DNA of 64,000 nucleotides from Mesotoga sp. Brook.08.105.5.1 (GCF_002752635.1 NZ_AYTW01000036.1:31455-95454), one strand, 5' to 3'. Shown: positions 35,436 through 44,071, counted from the stretch's first letter. Numbers and translations: made by a program. The notes: generated from the sequence alone by a model not told the origin.

Positions 35436-36244
35436 CTTCTCTCCTCTAGCAGCTCATTGGCATACGCGAGGTATACCATTCCAAGAAAGATATTGTTTCT
35501 TACAGACCAGAGTTCTTCAGGCTTGATGTTTATTTGAGATTGCCTTAACCATGAATTCAGAGTCCAGAGAGTCATCTCGTAGATTTGCATGAGTCCTCTC
35601 GAATAGACGTATGATGAAAAGGATTCGTCGATGCTTCTCTCTTCCATCAAAGCAAATGGATTCAATGATGACTCAACTGTCATAATAGACAGTACCACCG
35701 CCGGATCGAGCTTGGAGAGATCTAGAGTACGAACTCTTCCACCGATAATAATCTCTACCTTCGTACCGCCGAACTCGACAAGCGAATCGTAGATCTCCTC
35801 TGAAAGGCGTCTTCTAAAGAGATCCGATCTATCGGAAAGCAATTTGCTGGATTCAATCAACGAAGCAACTTTTCTTTCTAGATCAGGATACTCCTTTTTC
35901 GTTCTGGCCTGTGTAAGCTTTGTAAGGGCGGAGTTATATTCGAAAATCCTCTCTTCAGGCAGATTATGCATTCTAATCGAACTGTTTAACATTAGTTCAT
36001 TTGAAGGGTTCTTGTCGGTGAAGTAGCTGTAGGCATCAAGTACTCGATCATCATACAAGTAGGTGGGGCTATTGAGAAAAGTCTTGTAATCAGCGCCCAG
36101 GCCTGCATTGTAGAGGACAGACAGAGCTGCAACTTTCTCAAGCTTGTTCTTTTCGCCTAGAGAAGTGAGTATTAGTGCAATAGTGATTATCGAGGCAAGC
36201 AGAATCATTAGCACAATTAGATCAGTCTTCTTACCTTTGTCCAT
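35432..36244 (-). CDS. Membrane-anchored lytic transglycosylase-like protein
   Basis: A 270-residue protein with an N-terminal anchor (about residues 8-28), a helical middle and a C-terminal SLT-like domain. The catalytic glutamate would be Glu191 in SIMTVESSLNPFA, followed by SRGLMQIYEMTLWTLNSW and NIFLGMVYLAYA, which match the family's GLMQ and N-hG-Y motifs. It would cleave peptidoglycan strands from the inner-membrane side. Start ATG has GAGGTGG and an extended -10 box (TGTTATAAT at 36261-36269). It heads the operon with the GH13 and EamA genes. Confidence 0.78.
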   Translation of the reverse strand: MDKGKKTDLIVLMILLASIITIALILTSLGEKNKLEKVAALSVLYNAGLGADYKTFLNSPTYLYDDRVLDAYSYFTDKNPSNELMLNSSIRMHNLPEERIFEYNSALTKLTQARTKKEYPDLERKVASLIESSKLLSDRSDLFRRRLSEEIYDSLVEFGGTKVEIIIGGRVRTLDLSKLDPAVVLSIMTVESSLNPFALMEERSIDESFSSYVYSRGLMQIYEMTLWTLNSWLRQSQINIKPEELWSVRNNIFLGMVYLAYANELLEERR

Positions 36245-36260
36245 AGTCCACCTCTCGGCA

Positions 36261-36269
36261 ATTATAACA
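36261..36269 (-). promoter_or_regulatory. Extended -10 promoter of the transglycosylase operon
   Basis: On the minus strand TGTTATAAT, immediately after the terminator of the upstream nuoF-like gene. The message would start about 10 bases before the start codon. Confidence 0.6.
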
Positions 36270-36272
36270 GAG

Positions 36273-36294
36273 AAAAGGCCGGGTCGCCCCGGCC
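36273..36294 (-). terminator. Terminator of the second diaphorase module
   Basis: GGCCGGG TCGC CCCGGCC is a 7-bp GC stem, with TTTT next on the minus strand. It lies about 17 bases past the stop of the 538-residue NuoF-like gene. Confidence 0.75.
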
Positions 36295-36310
36295 AAAGAT
36301 TTCAACGTAT

Positions 36311-37927
36311 TTACCTCTTCTTTGGTTTTTCGAACTTGCAGACACCAACAGGACACTGCGGAGCATCTACGTGGGCAAGGAATTCCTCCTTGAATCTATC
36401 CAGGATAGATCTCAAGGGTACAGGTACCGATTGTCCTAGACCACAGAAAGAAGAGTCTTCCATAGTTTCAGATATGTCATATAGCTGACTGAGCATCTCT
36501 GTGGTTCCTCTTCCTTTCGAGAACTCATTCAGAATATGGACAATTACATGAGTTCCTTCTCTGCATGGCGAGCACTTTCCGCAAGATTCATGGGCGAAGA
36601 ACTCCATGAGATTCTTTGCTGTATCTACTGCACAGTGGGTCTCATCAATTGCAAGAATAACACCCGAACCTAGAGATGCACCATACTTTTTGAACGAGTC
36701 GAAATCAAGTTCTGCATCCATCTCTTCGGATCTGATAAAAGTGCCTGCAGCACCGCCGGTCTGTACCATTTTCAAAGCTCTTCCGTTCGGTATTCCTCCA
36801 CCGAACTTGTGAACAAGATCTCGAACAGTAGTGCCCATGGGGACTTCAACTATTCCTCTTTTCACCAAATTACCACACAGAGAGAAGACCTTTGTTCCAG
36901 GTGATGACTGGGTCCCAATAGATTTGAACCAGCTTGCTCCTTTGTCGACTATCGGAGGAACACACGCAAATGTCTCCACATTATTAACAACTGTCGGCTT
37001 ATCATATAGTCCGCTTACCGGCGGATAAGGCGGTTTAAGTCTTGGCCTTCCGGATTTACCTTCGATAGACTCTATCAAAGCAGTCTCTTCTCCACAGACA
37101 TAGGCGCCTGCTCCCAGTCTCACAGATAGATCAAATGAGAATTCAGTTCCGAGTATTGATTGACCGAGAAGGCCATACTCATAGACTTTACTGATTGCAT
37201 CTCTAAGGCTTGCAACGGATTCGAAATATTCTCCTCTGATGTATATGTAACCCTTGCTGGCGCCCACTGCATAACCTGCAATTGTCATGCCCTCTATTAC
37301 GGAATGTGGATCGCCTTCCATTATCAGTCTGTCTTTGAACGTTCCTGGCTCACCTTCATCTGCATTGCAGATCACGAATTTCTCCTCTGAATGAACCTTC
37401 TGGGTGAATTCCCACTTAAGTCCTGTAGGAAAACCGGCTCCACCTCTTCCTCTTAGGTTGCTCTTCTTTAGTTCTTCAATAACGGCTTCTGGAGTCATTC
37501 GTAGGGCTTTGGCAAGACCTTGATAGCCATCACGAGCAATATATTCTTCGAGATTCTTTGGATCGATCGAACCTGCGTTTCTGAGGACAATACGTTCTTC
37601 TTCAGATGCCTTGCCAGCGTGCACATGTCCGCTACCTTCGAAGTCTGTAACAATCAATTCTCTGACTCTTCGACCCTTCAGAAGGTGCTCGGTAACCATC
37701 TTTTCTATGTCAGCTTCAGTCTTGATAGAGTACATAACATTGTCAGGCAGGATCAAGAAGAGAACCCCTCTTCCATAATCTCCAAAAGAGCCTGTTTCAA
37801 GCACCTCTACCAAAGAAGTGAGATTGTAGTTCTCGGTCAGGGTGCTTAGGTAGTTCTTGAAGTGTCTTGCACCTAGTAGCAAACTGTTCGAATCAATCGA
37901 TACGAGGACGGTTATCGGTTTGTTCAC
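36311..37927 (-). CDS. NuoF-like diaphorase subunit lacking its N- and C-terminal clusters
   Basis: A 538-residue NuoF/HndC-like flavoprotein. The NAD/FMN core is intact (GRGGAGFPTGLKW, CNADEGEPGTFKDR, GAGAYVCGEETALIESIEG), and so is the single [4Fe-4S] site (SCGKCSPC, FCGLGQ). The N-terminal 95 residues align with the thioredoxin-like domain of the larger paralogue at 38499-40298, but all four cluster cysteines are gone: LETGSFGDYGRGV stands where the paralogue has VETGCMGACDLGP. The C-terminal double [4Fe-4S] domain is also absent. GTG start overlaps the stop of the NuoE-like gene. It should still oxidise NADH but can route electrons only through its core cluster and its NuoE-like partner. 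Confidence 0.87.
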   Translation of the reverse strand: MNKPITVLVSIDSNSLLLGARHFKNYLSTLTENYNLTSLVEVLETGSFGDYGRGVLFLILPDNVMYSIKTEADIEKMVTEHLLKGRRVRELIVTDFEGSGHVHAGKASEEERIVLRNAGSIDPKNLEEYIARDGYQGLAKALRMTPEAVIEELKKSNLRGRGGAGFPTGLKWEFTQKVHSEEKFVICNADEGEPGTFKDRLIMEGDPHSVIEGMTIAGYAVGASKGYIYIRGEYFESVASLRDAISKVYEYGLLGQSILGTEFSFDLSVRLGAGAYVCGEETALIESIEGKSGRPRLKPPYPPVSGLYDKPTVVNNVETFACVPPIVDKGASWFKSIGTQSSPGTKVFSLCGNLVKRGIVEVPMGTTVRDLVHKFGGGIPNGRALKMVQTGGAAGTFIRSEEMDAELDFDSFKKYGASLGSGVILAIDETHCAVDTAKNLMEFFAHESCGKCSPCREGTHVIVHILNEFSKGRGTTEMLSQLYDISETMEDSSFCGLGQSVPVPLRSILDRFKEEFLAHVDAPQCPVGVCKFEKPKKR

Positions 37928-38427
37928 AATGACTCGCTCCCTTCTCTTGACACTATTTCATCTATGATTTCCGAGACTCTTTCAGGAGTGAGATTGCCAT
38001 AAGCTTCATCATTTATCATCATTACAGGGGAGACTCCGCATAGTCCCAGGCAACTCGTTTCCTCAAGGGTAAAAAGGCCGTCTTCTGTAGTCTCGCCGAA
38101 ATCTATTTCCAGTCTATATTTTAAAGAGTCAATCACTGCCTGACCGCCTGTAACATGGCATGGAAGGCTCTTGCAAACTCTTATTACATGTTTCCCTCTC
38201 TTATGAGTAGCAAACATTGTGTAGAAAGTCAGTACTTCATAAATCCTTGAAAGAGGTGTTCCTGTCACTTCTTTCAGTGCTTCGGCTGCCTCTATTGGTA
38301 TAAAATTGCCGTAGTGATCCTGAATCGCATGAAGAGTGTTAATAAGCACATCGCCTCTTTCAAGACTCTGGCTGCTTACGTCTTCGTAGATTCTCGATAC
38401 TATCTCATGAACGTTCTCAACAGACAT
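37924..38427 (-). CDS. NuoE-like [2Fe-2S] subunit
   Basis: A 167-residue thioredoxin-like ferredoxin of the NuoE/HndA type. Cluster cysteines are in VCKSLPCHV and TSCLGLCGVSP. The N-terminal helical region (NTLHAIQDHYGNFIP) is normal. The start is ATG 38427 with GGAGGA six bases ahead. It is coupled to the degenerate NuoF-like gene downstream by a four-base overlap. A strong terminator separates it from the first hnd module upstream, so this pair may be expressed less or separately. Confidence 0.87.
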   Translation of the reverse strand: MSVENVHEIVSRIYEDVSSQSLERGDVLINTLHAIQDHYGNFIPIEAAEALKEVTGTPLSRIYEVLTFYTMFATHKRGKHVIRVCKSLPCHVTGGQAVIDSLKYRLEIDFGETTEDGLFTLEETSCLGLCGVSPVMMINDEAYGNLTPERVSEIIDEIVSREGSESL

Positions 38428-38459
38428 ACAAGTTCCTCCCTTCAACCCTCTTCGAAGTA

Positions 38460-38489
38460 GCAAAAGAACCCCCGCTCAAGGGGGTTCTT
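38460..38489 (-). terminator. Terminator between the two diaphorase modules
   Basis: AAGAACCCCC GCTCAA GGGGGTTCTT is a perfect 10-bp stem, followed by TTTT on the minus strand. It lies directly after the 599-residue gene and 33 bases before the start of the next NuoE-like gene. Confidence 0.85.
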
Positions 38490-38498
38490 GTAAACCTT

Positions 38499-40298
38499 TT
38501 ATGGTGATACCTTGCTAATTGCACCGAATCTACAAACTGCGAGACAACTTCCGCATCGCGTACAGATTTCCGGATCTATTTCGTGAGGTTTCCGTACCGA
38601 ACCGCTTATTGCGTCAACCGGACAGACTCTCGCACAGGCTGTACAACCTACACATTTCTCTTTGTCGATTACAACCCTCATCAAAGTCTTGCACTTCTTT
38701 GCAGGACATTTTCCTTGATTGACATGAGCCTCGTATTCGTCCCAGAAATACCGCATCGTTGAAATCACAGGTTGTGGAGCGGTTTGGCCAAGCCCACAAA
38801 GTGAAGTCGCCATGATATTCTCGCCAAGATCTTTTAACAGCTGTAGATCGTTCATGGATCCTTCTCCTTCTGTTATCTTTTCGAGAATTTCAAGCATCCT
38901 TCTCGTTCCGTCCCGACAAGGTGTGCACTGACCGCAAGACTCCTCAACGGTGAACTCGAGGAAGTACTTAGCAACATCTACCATGCAGCTGTCCTCGTCC
39001 ATAACTATCATCCCGCCCGATCCAATAATCGTGCCGAGTTTCTTCATATTGTCATATGTTATTGGCGTATCTATCAATTCTAATGGAATGCATCCTCCAC
39101 TAGGACCACCTGTCTGGATCGCCTTAAGCTTCTTTCCTCCGGGAACACCTCCGCCAATCTCATAGATCAATTTCCTTAAAGTAATTCCCATCGGTACTTC
39201 CACCAGTCCTGTGTTCTTCACATTTCCGGCCAGAGCGAAGACTTTGGTCCCTCTTGATCCCTCAACACCATACTGGCTAAACCATTCGCCGCCATTTATG
39301 ATTATCGGGGGGATGTTTGCATATGTCTCGACATTGTTCAAAAGGGTTGGTTTTTCCCACAATCCTTTGCTGGCAGGGAAGGGAGGCTTGACTCTCGGTA
39401 TACCTCTTCTGCCTTCTATTGAGTTTATAAGAGCCGTCTCTTCTCCACAGACGAACGCACCAGCACCGATTCTGATTTCTAGATCGAATGAGAAGTCAGT
39501 TCCGAGGATGCTTTCGCCCAAGAATCCGTATTCCCTTGCTGTCTTCATGGCGTGGGTCAACCTTTCAATTGCAAGTGGATATTCGGCTCTAACATAAACA
39601 AAACCCTTCTGGGCCCCAACAACCCTGGCAGCGATGGTCATAGCTTCAACAATTGTATGGGGGTCACCTTCAAGAACGGCTCTGTCCATGAATGCACCAG
39701 GATCGCCTTCATCTGCGTTACATATGATGTATTTTGTTTCTCCCTTTGCCTTCTTAGTCAGGTCCCACTTCATCCAAGTGGGGAAGCCTGCTCCTCCTCG
39801 TCCCTTCAATTCACTCTTCTTCAGTATTTCAACAACATCATCGGGACCTATCTCAAAAAGAACTTTATGTAGTGCAAAGTAACCGTCCCTTGCAATATAC
39901 TCATCTATTGAAAGAGGATCAATTACACCCAGATTTCTTGTTGCGATCTTTACCTGTTCAGTGAAGAAAGGAAGCTCTTCCTGAGGCTTTTCCTTCATTT
40001 CTCCAGAGTCGCCTTTATATAAAAGCTCTTCGACTACTCTTCCCTTTAGAATATGTTCTTCGACTATTCGGGCTGCACTCTCTGCCGTAATCTTCTGATA
40101 AAACACCCCTTCAGGATAGATTACGAGGATCGGCCCTAGGTCACAAGCACCCATGCATCCAGTCTCCACAACCCTAACTACACCATCTAATGAATACTTC
40201 TTCAGGGTTTCTTCAAATACACTCTTAACGCTCTTCTCGCCTGCAGAAATGCAAGCCCCTCCGGCACAAATAAGTACCGTGTTTTCAACAACGGGCAC
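38499..40298 (-). CDS. hndC: NuoF-like diaphorase subunit with extra Fe-S domains (HndC/HydB type)
   Basis: A 599-residue NAD(P)H-oxidising subunit. In order: a thioredoxin-like [2Fe-2S] domain (Cys11, 16, 48, 52), the NAD/FMN core (GRGGAGFPTWMKW, CNADEGDPGAFMDR), a [4Fe-4S] site (SCGQCTPC, CGLGQ), and a C-terminal two-cluster ferredoxin domain (CVGCTACARVCP, CTRCGSCLAVCR). This is the full architecture of HydB/HndC in bifurcating or NADP-reducing hydrogenases. GTG start with GAGGTGA ahead. It follows hndA- and hndB-like genes; the expected hndD is not next to it but at 11485-13245. Confidence 0.9.
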   Translation of the reverse strand: MPVVENTVLICAGGACISAGEKSVKSVFEETLKKYSLDGVVRVVETGCMGACDLGPILVIYPEGVFYQKITAESAARIVEEHILKGRVVEELLYKGDSGEMKEKPQEELPFFTEQVKIATRNLGVIDPLSIDEYIARDGYFALHKVLFEIGPDDVVEILKKSELKGRGGAGFPTWMKWDLTKKAKGETKYIICNADEGDPGAFMDRAVLEGDPHTIVEAMTIAARVVGAQKGFVYVRAEYPLAIERLTHAMKTAREYGFLGESILGTDFSFDLEIRIGAGAFVCGEETALINSIEGRRGIPRVKPPFPASKGLWEKPTLLNNVETYANIPPIIINGGEWFSQYGVEGSRGTKVFALAGNVKNTGLVEVPMGITLRKLIYEIGGGVPGGKKLKAIQTGGPSGGCIPLELIDTPITYDNMKKLGTIIGSGGMIVMDEDSCMVDVAKYFLEFTVEESCGQCTPCRDGTRRMLEILEKITEGEGSMNDLQLLKDLGENIMATSLCGLGQTAPQPVISTMRYFWDEYEAHVNQGKCPAKKCKTLMRVVIDKEKCVGCTACARVCPVDAISGSVRKPHEIDPEICTRCGSCLAVCRFGAISKVSP

Positions 40299-40315
40299 CC
40301 TTAATCACCTCTTCG

Positions 40316-40693
40316 TTAAAGTTCTCCTCTTTTCACTATGAGATCTCCGACAACTTTACCACCGACAATGTGTTGCTCAACGATTCTCTTTGCCTGAGCA
40401 GGGGTAACATGCCCGTAGATTATCGGCTCAGCTCCTTCCAAGTGAACCTCAATAGTCGGTTCGACATCGCAAAGGCCGAAGCAACCGGACTGCACGACAG
40501 AAACATCGTCGACCCCCTTCTCATCGAGTGAATCTACGATGGCCCTAAGTGTATCCTTTGCGCCTGCTGCAATTCCACAGGTACCCATAGCAACTATCAC
40601 TTTGCCTCTCTTGCCTGAGTCACGCATCTTAAGACCCTTCATCGCGTTCTCTTTGATTTTCATGAGCTCTTCAAGGCTCTTAATCTTTGCCAT
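40316..40693 (-). CDS. hndB: Thioredoxin-like ferredoxin subunit (HndB type)
   Basis: A 125-residue HndB-like protein. GTCGIAAGA (around residue 37) and SGCFGLCDVEP are the family motifs; the first has only one cysteine, as is usual for HndB. It would be a small electron-carrying subunit beside HndC. ATG 40693 overlaps the stop of the hndA-like gene, with AGGAGGG ahead; a GTG one codon earlier is also possible. It lies 17 bases before hndC. Confidence 0.85.
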   Translation of the reverse strand: MAKIKSLEELMKIKENAMKGLKMRDSGKRGKVIVAMGTCGIAAGAKDTLRAIVDSLDEKGVDDVSVVQSGCFGLCDVEPTIEVHLEGAEPIIYGHVTPAQAKRIVEQHIVGGKVVGDLIVKRGEL

Positions 40694-41187
40694 CACTCGG
40701 CCCTCCTATATTTGTCTAGAATCTTTGATACTTCATCAGGGGTGACTCTTCCATAATAGTCGTCTTCACCGACCAGAACTACCGGAGCCATGCTACAGGC
40801 GCCGAGACATCTTACGGCATGAATTGAAAAGAGTCCGTCGGAGGTCGGTTCATTCATCTCGACTTTCAGCTCATCGTGGAGCCTCTCAAGTATCTTATCT
40901 GCGCCCTTAACATAGCAGGCAGTTCCTAGACAGACCTTTATCTGGTTCTTTCCTTTTGGCTTCATGTTGAAGAAATTATAGAAAGTTACAACTCCATATA
41001 CCTGACTCAACGGAATATCCAACTTTTCGGATACGTGTTGCTGTAATTCTTCAGATAGATAACCGAAGACTTCCTGCGCCTTGTGAAGTACATTGATGAG
41101 AACGCCCGTGTTGCCTTTTACTGAAGCAATATACTCATCAAGTTCATCGTAGAGCTTCTGACAATCCGGGCAATTTACGAGAGACAA
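40693..41187 (-). CDS. hndA: NuoE-like [2Fe-2S] subunit (HndA/HydC type)
   Basis: A 164-residue NuoE-like protein with cluster ligands in VCLGTACYV and VRCLGACSMAP. An extra CPDC pair lies at the very N-terminus. I choose TTG 41187 as start because AAAGGAGGTG sits five bases ahead; the ATG 45 bases upstream lacks a ribosome site and overlaps the -10 box. It opens the hndABC operon. An extended -10 box (41235-41243) and an AT-rich motif shared with hydA lie upstream. Confidence 0.87.
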   Translation of the reverse strand: MSLVNCPDCQKLYDELDEYIASVKGNTGVLINVLHKAQEVFGYLSEELQQHVSEKLDIPLSQVYGVVTFYNFFNMKPKGKNQIKVCLGTACYVKGADKILERLHDELKVEMNEPTSDGLFSIHAVRCLGACSMAPVVLVGEDDYYGRVTPDEVSKILDKYRRAE

Positions 41188-41234
41188 ATCTTGCACCTCC
41201 TTTGAGGAAAGAATGTTATTTATTTCACACATGC

Positions 41235-41243
41235 ATTATAACA
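41235..41243 (-). promoter_or_regulatory. Extended -10 promoter of hndABC
   Basis: On the minus strand TGTTATAAT. It is embedded in an inverted repeat (TGCAT on one side, ATGCA on the other), which could be a further operator. Confidence 0.55.
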
Positions 41244-41270
41244 TGCACCTAGAGAAATGGGCTGATTCCT

Positions 41271-41285
41271 GTGTTAAAATAACCC
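41271..41285 (-). promoter_or_regulatory. AT-rich operator-like motif upstream of hndABC
   Basis: On the minus strand GGGTTATTTTAACAC. Its ATTTTAAC core ends 33 bases before the -10 box, exactly as in front of hydA (11359-11373) and in the same orientation. It could also serve the divergent apt gene, 33 bases away. Confidence 0.45.
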
Positions 41286-41317
41286 ATGTCAAAGGAGCTC
41301 TATAAGGAGGAGATTAG

Positions 41318-41830
41318 ATGGATCTAGAAGCCTTTGTGCGTGACGTTCCAGACTTTCCAAAGGAAGGCGTAGTTTTCAAGGATGTCACTCCATTGTTAAA
41401 GGATCCCCTTGCTTTTAGAGAGTGCATTCTGCAGTTGTCAGAAAAAGCAAGAAAGTTCGATTTCAATATAATGGTTGCACCCGAAGCAAGGGGTTTTATT
41501 TTTGCCGCTCCTCTTGCTTTTGAAATGGCGAAGGCACTGGTTCCAGTCAGGAAACCCGGAAAGCTTCCTTACAAAACCAGGGAAATCGAGTACGAATTGG
41601 AGTACGGCAGAGAAACCCTTCAGATGCATGTGGATGCGATTAGTGATGGAGATAAGGTGCTAATCGTCGACGATATTCTTGCCACGGGGGGGACTATGGA
41701 AGCTATCGCCCGCATCATTGAAGACAGTGGAGGAGAAGTCGTCGGAATTCTTTGCCTTGCGGAGTTAGGATTCCTGGAGCCCAGAAAGAAACTGTCTGGG
41801 TACGATGTAGAGACAATAATCACTTATTGA
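41318..41830 (+). CDS. apt: Adenine phosphoribosyltransferase
   Basis: A 170-residue purine salvage enzyme making AMP from adenine and PRPP. The PRPP loop VLIVDDILATGGTM (about residues 112-125) and the N-terminal region RDVPDFPKEGVVFKDVTPLL are diagnostic, and the length is normal. Start ATG has AAGGAGGAG ahead. It is the first of four closely spaced genes with pgi, a small unknown gene and coaE, a mixture of housekeeping functions. Confidence 0.95.
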   Translation: MDLEAFVRDVPDFPKEGVVFKDVTPLLKDPLAFRECILQLSEKARKFDFNIMVAPEARGFIFAAPLAFEMAKALVPVRKPGKLPYKTREIEYELEYGRETLQMHVDAISDGDKVLIVDDILATGGTMEAIARIIEDSGGEVVGILCLAELGFLEPRKKLSGYDVETIITY

Positions 41831-41842
41831 CGGAGGTTTGAA

Positions 41843-43207
41843 ATGCTCAAATATGACTTCTCGTTTGCGTTCAGGGAAACACTTGAAAGCGGCCTGGCCT
41901 TTGATGAGATGACCGAGATTGGGAAGACGTTATCGGCGAATTTCGAGAAGATCTTCCGCCCCCTTCCTGGTTTTCTCAGAATACTTGAAGATGATGAGAT
42001 CATTGATGAAGTAAAGGCATTGAGATCATGGATTGAGAAGTTCGACAATTTCGTTGTCATAGGGATTGGAGGCTCTGCGTTGGGAAACCAGGCTTTGCAT
42101 TTTGCACTAAAACCCATCAACTGGAATCTCTATGAAAGAGACAAGCGAGCTGGAAAGGCCAGGGTATTCTTGCTTGATAATGTAGATCCCGATATGATCA
42201 CGGCGATTCTCGGAGAACTGGATTTAGGAAAAACCGTTTTCAATGTTATCTCCAAGTCTGGAACAACTGCGGAGAGTATGGCAAACTATCTGGTCGTCAG
42301 GGGCCTGCTTGAGAAGCTCGATCTTCCTGTGAAAGACCACTTCATATTCACGACGGACAAGGAAAACGGAGTCTTGAGACAAATTGCCGACAGTGAGGGA
42401 ATTAGAACCTTGACGATTCCAGAGGATGTTGGAGGTCGCTTCAGTGTTTTGACTCCAGTTGGTTTGCTTTCGGCCGCTGCAGAAGGAATAGATATCGATC
42501 TCTTATACGAGGGCGCTAGATTCGGAAAAGAGAGGTATTTAAGAGAGGATGTGAAATCGAATCCCGCTGCCGTAAGTGCGCTGATTCACTACGCCTACCT
42601 GAAGAAGGGACACAATATATCGGTGATGATGCCGTACTCAAACAGGCTCTATACACTTGCTGATTGGTACAGACAATTGTGGGCCGAATCTCTAGGAAAG
42701 AAGTTCGATGTCTCAGGAAGGATTGTCCACTGTGGGCAGACTCCCGTGAAGTCTCTGGGGGCAATTGATCAACATTCTCAAGTACAGCTTTACAGTGAAG
42801 GACCAAGGGATAAGATAGTTACTCTAATCAAGGTAGAGGACTTCGGTAATCAGCTTACAATACCATTCATTCATTCCGATATCGAGGCTTTGTCCTATCT
42901 GAATGGAGTAGAAGTAGGAGAATTGCTTAATGCGGAACTCAAGGGAACGGCGATCGCTCTTGCGGCAAACGGCGTCCCAAATATCTCGGTCACATTCCCG
43001 CAGATTGACGAGGTACATGTTGGCGAATTTATCGTCTCATATGAGATACAGACGGCAATTATGGGTTTTCTTCTCAGAGTGAATCCATATGATCAGCCGG
43101 GAGTTGAGCTTGGGAAGAAACTGACTTACGCTTTCATGGGAAGAAAGGGATACGAAGAAGTAAGGGATAGATATGAGGAGAAGACCTCCTGGAGGTTCGA
43201 GTTATGA
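41843..43207 (+). CDS. pgi: Glucose-6-phosphate isomerase
   Basis: A 454-residue PGI that interconverts glucose 6-phosphate and fructose 6-phosphate at the top of glycolysis. Visible motifs are VIGIGGSALGNQALHF, VISKSGTTAESMANY, the GRFSVLTPVG segment, the WAESLGKKF block, and the late IDQHSQVQLYSEGP with the catalytic His. It is the shorter bacterial form. It starts 12 bases after apt with GGAGG ahead and overlaps the next gene by four bases. Confidence 0.94.
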   Translation: MLKYDFSFAFRETLESGLAFDEMTEIGKTLSANFEKIFRPLPGFLRILEDDEIIDEVKALRSWIEKFDNFVVIGIGGSALGNQALHFALKPINWNLYERDKRAGKARVFLLDNVDPDMITAILGELDLGKTVFNVISKSGTTAESMANYLVVRGLLEKLDLPVKDHFIFTTDKENGVLRQIADSEGIRTLTIPEDVGGRFSVLTPVGLLSAAAEGIDIDLLYEGARFGKERYLREDVKSNPAAVSALIHYAYLKKGHNISVMMPYSNRLYTLADWYRQLWAESLGKKFDVSGRIVHCGQTPVKSLGAIDQHSQVQLYSEGPRDKIVTLIKVEDFGNQLTIPFIHSDIEALSYLNGVEVGELLNAELKGTAIALAANGVPNISVTFPQIDEVHVGEFIVSYEIQTAIMGFLLRVNPYDQPGVELGKKLTYAFMGRKGYEEVRDRYEEKTSWRFEL

Positions 43208-43461
43208 AATCAGAGCTTATGAAAGTTCTCGACGATTTTTCGGTAGAGGAAGCGTATTATGCTGCCGGAGAGGCAATACCCACTTTTGTTATAGTTTCAA
43301 TGGAACCTGAGAATCTCTTGCAGAAAATCGGAGAGATGGAAGAGATTGAGGCTGATATTATCGTTATCAGTCCCGACGAGAGAAAGAAGCTCGAGAGTGC
43401 AGACAGTGATATGTCAAGAGTGGTGATGAGTGTTATCGAATCAGGAGAGAAGCTTCTTTGA
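43204..43461 (+). CDS. Hypothetical protein, 85 aa, between pgi and coaE
   Basis: An 85-residue acidic protein (MKSELMKVLDDFSVEEAYYA then a predicted alternating helix-strand pattern). No membrane segment, cysteine or family motif that I recognise. It overlaps pgi by ATGA and coaE by TTGA, so it is certainly translated within the operon. The GEAIPTFVIVSMEPENLL and ADIIVISPDERKKLE segments suggest a small alpha/beta fold. Function unknown. Confidence 0.7.
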   Translation: MKSELMKVLDDFSVEEAYYAAGEAIPTFVIVSMEPENLLQKIGEMEEIEADIIVISPDERKKLESADSDMSRVVMSVIESGEKLL

Positions 43462-44033
43462 CCGTTATAGGGCTTGCTGGCAAAGCCGGAAGTGGCAAAT
43501 CCACGATAGCTGAGCGTCTTGAAAAACTTGGTATCGAACGGATCTCCCTTGACGAAATTGGTCACAGTTCTTTGATCGAAGCGAAACAAGAGATAGTTTG
43601 CTCATTTGGAAAAAGGATTCTTACCTGTGACGAAGTAGACAGAAAGAAGCTTTCTAGGATTGTATTCCGAGATGGAAGCTTGCTGGACAGACTCAATCAG
43701 ATAGTACACCCGATTATTAAGAAGAAGGCACTGGAAATTGTTGAGAGAAGCGATTCCGATCTCCTTTTAATTGATGGTGCGCTGATTCATGAAATCGGGC
43801 TATCTAGCTATTGTGACAAGATTATCTGGTTTGAGTGCGCAGATGAAGAAGCTGTTAAAAGACTTGTGAATAGAGGAATAAGTGAATCTCAAGCCAAATC
43901 AATACTTTCTTCGCAATCATATCTCGATCGCAATAAAGAGTTAGCAAATGTTGTTGTTTCAACGTCTGGCTCCATTGAAGAGACTTTCAGAACAACTATG
44001 GAGGTTCTTTTTGAATGGGGCATAGTGGTATAA
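43458..44033 (+). CDS. coaE: Dephospho-CoA kinase
   Basis: A 191-residue kinase for the last step of coenzyme A synthesis. P-loop GLAGKAGSGKST (residues 5-16), DEIGHSS, the FRDGSLLDRLNQIVHPII region and the ADEEAVKRLVNRG lid are typical. It starts at TTG, overlapping the preceding stop, which fits a translationally coupled gene. The stop codon lies inside the promoter of the following sugar-binding protein gene. Confidence 0.9.
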   Translation: MTVIGLAGKAGSGKSTIAERLEKLGIERISLDEIGHSSLIEAKQEIVCSFGKRILTCDEVDRKKLSRIVFRDGSLLDRLNQIVHPIIKKKALEIVERSDSDLLLIDGALIHEIGLSSYCDKIIWFECADEEAVKRLVNRGISESQAKSILSSQSYLDRNKELANVVVSTSGSIEETFRTTMEVLFEWGIVV

Positions 44034-44034
44034 T
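44026..44034 (+). promoter_or_regulatory. Extended -10 promoter overlapping the coaE stop
   Basis: TGGTATAAT covers the last codons and the TAA of coaE. TTCTTT lies 18 bases upstream as a weak -35. It would give a 30-base leader for the binding protein gene at 44072. Confidence 0.6.
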
Positions 44035-44071
44035 TGGTTTACTTAGACATTTCTTATAAGGAGGTAGGGAA

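Noticed and set aside
41188..41232. ATG start for the hndA-like gene 45 bases upstream
   Set aside because: It has no ribosome site and overlaps the -10 box; TTG 41187 follows a perfect AAAGGAGGTG.
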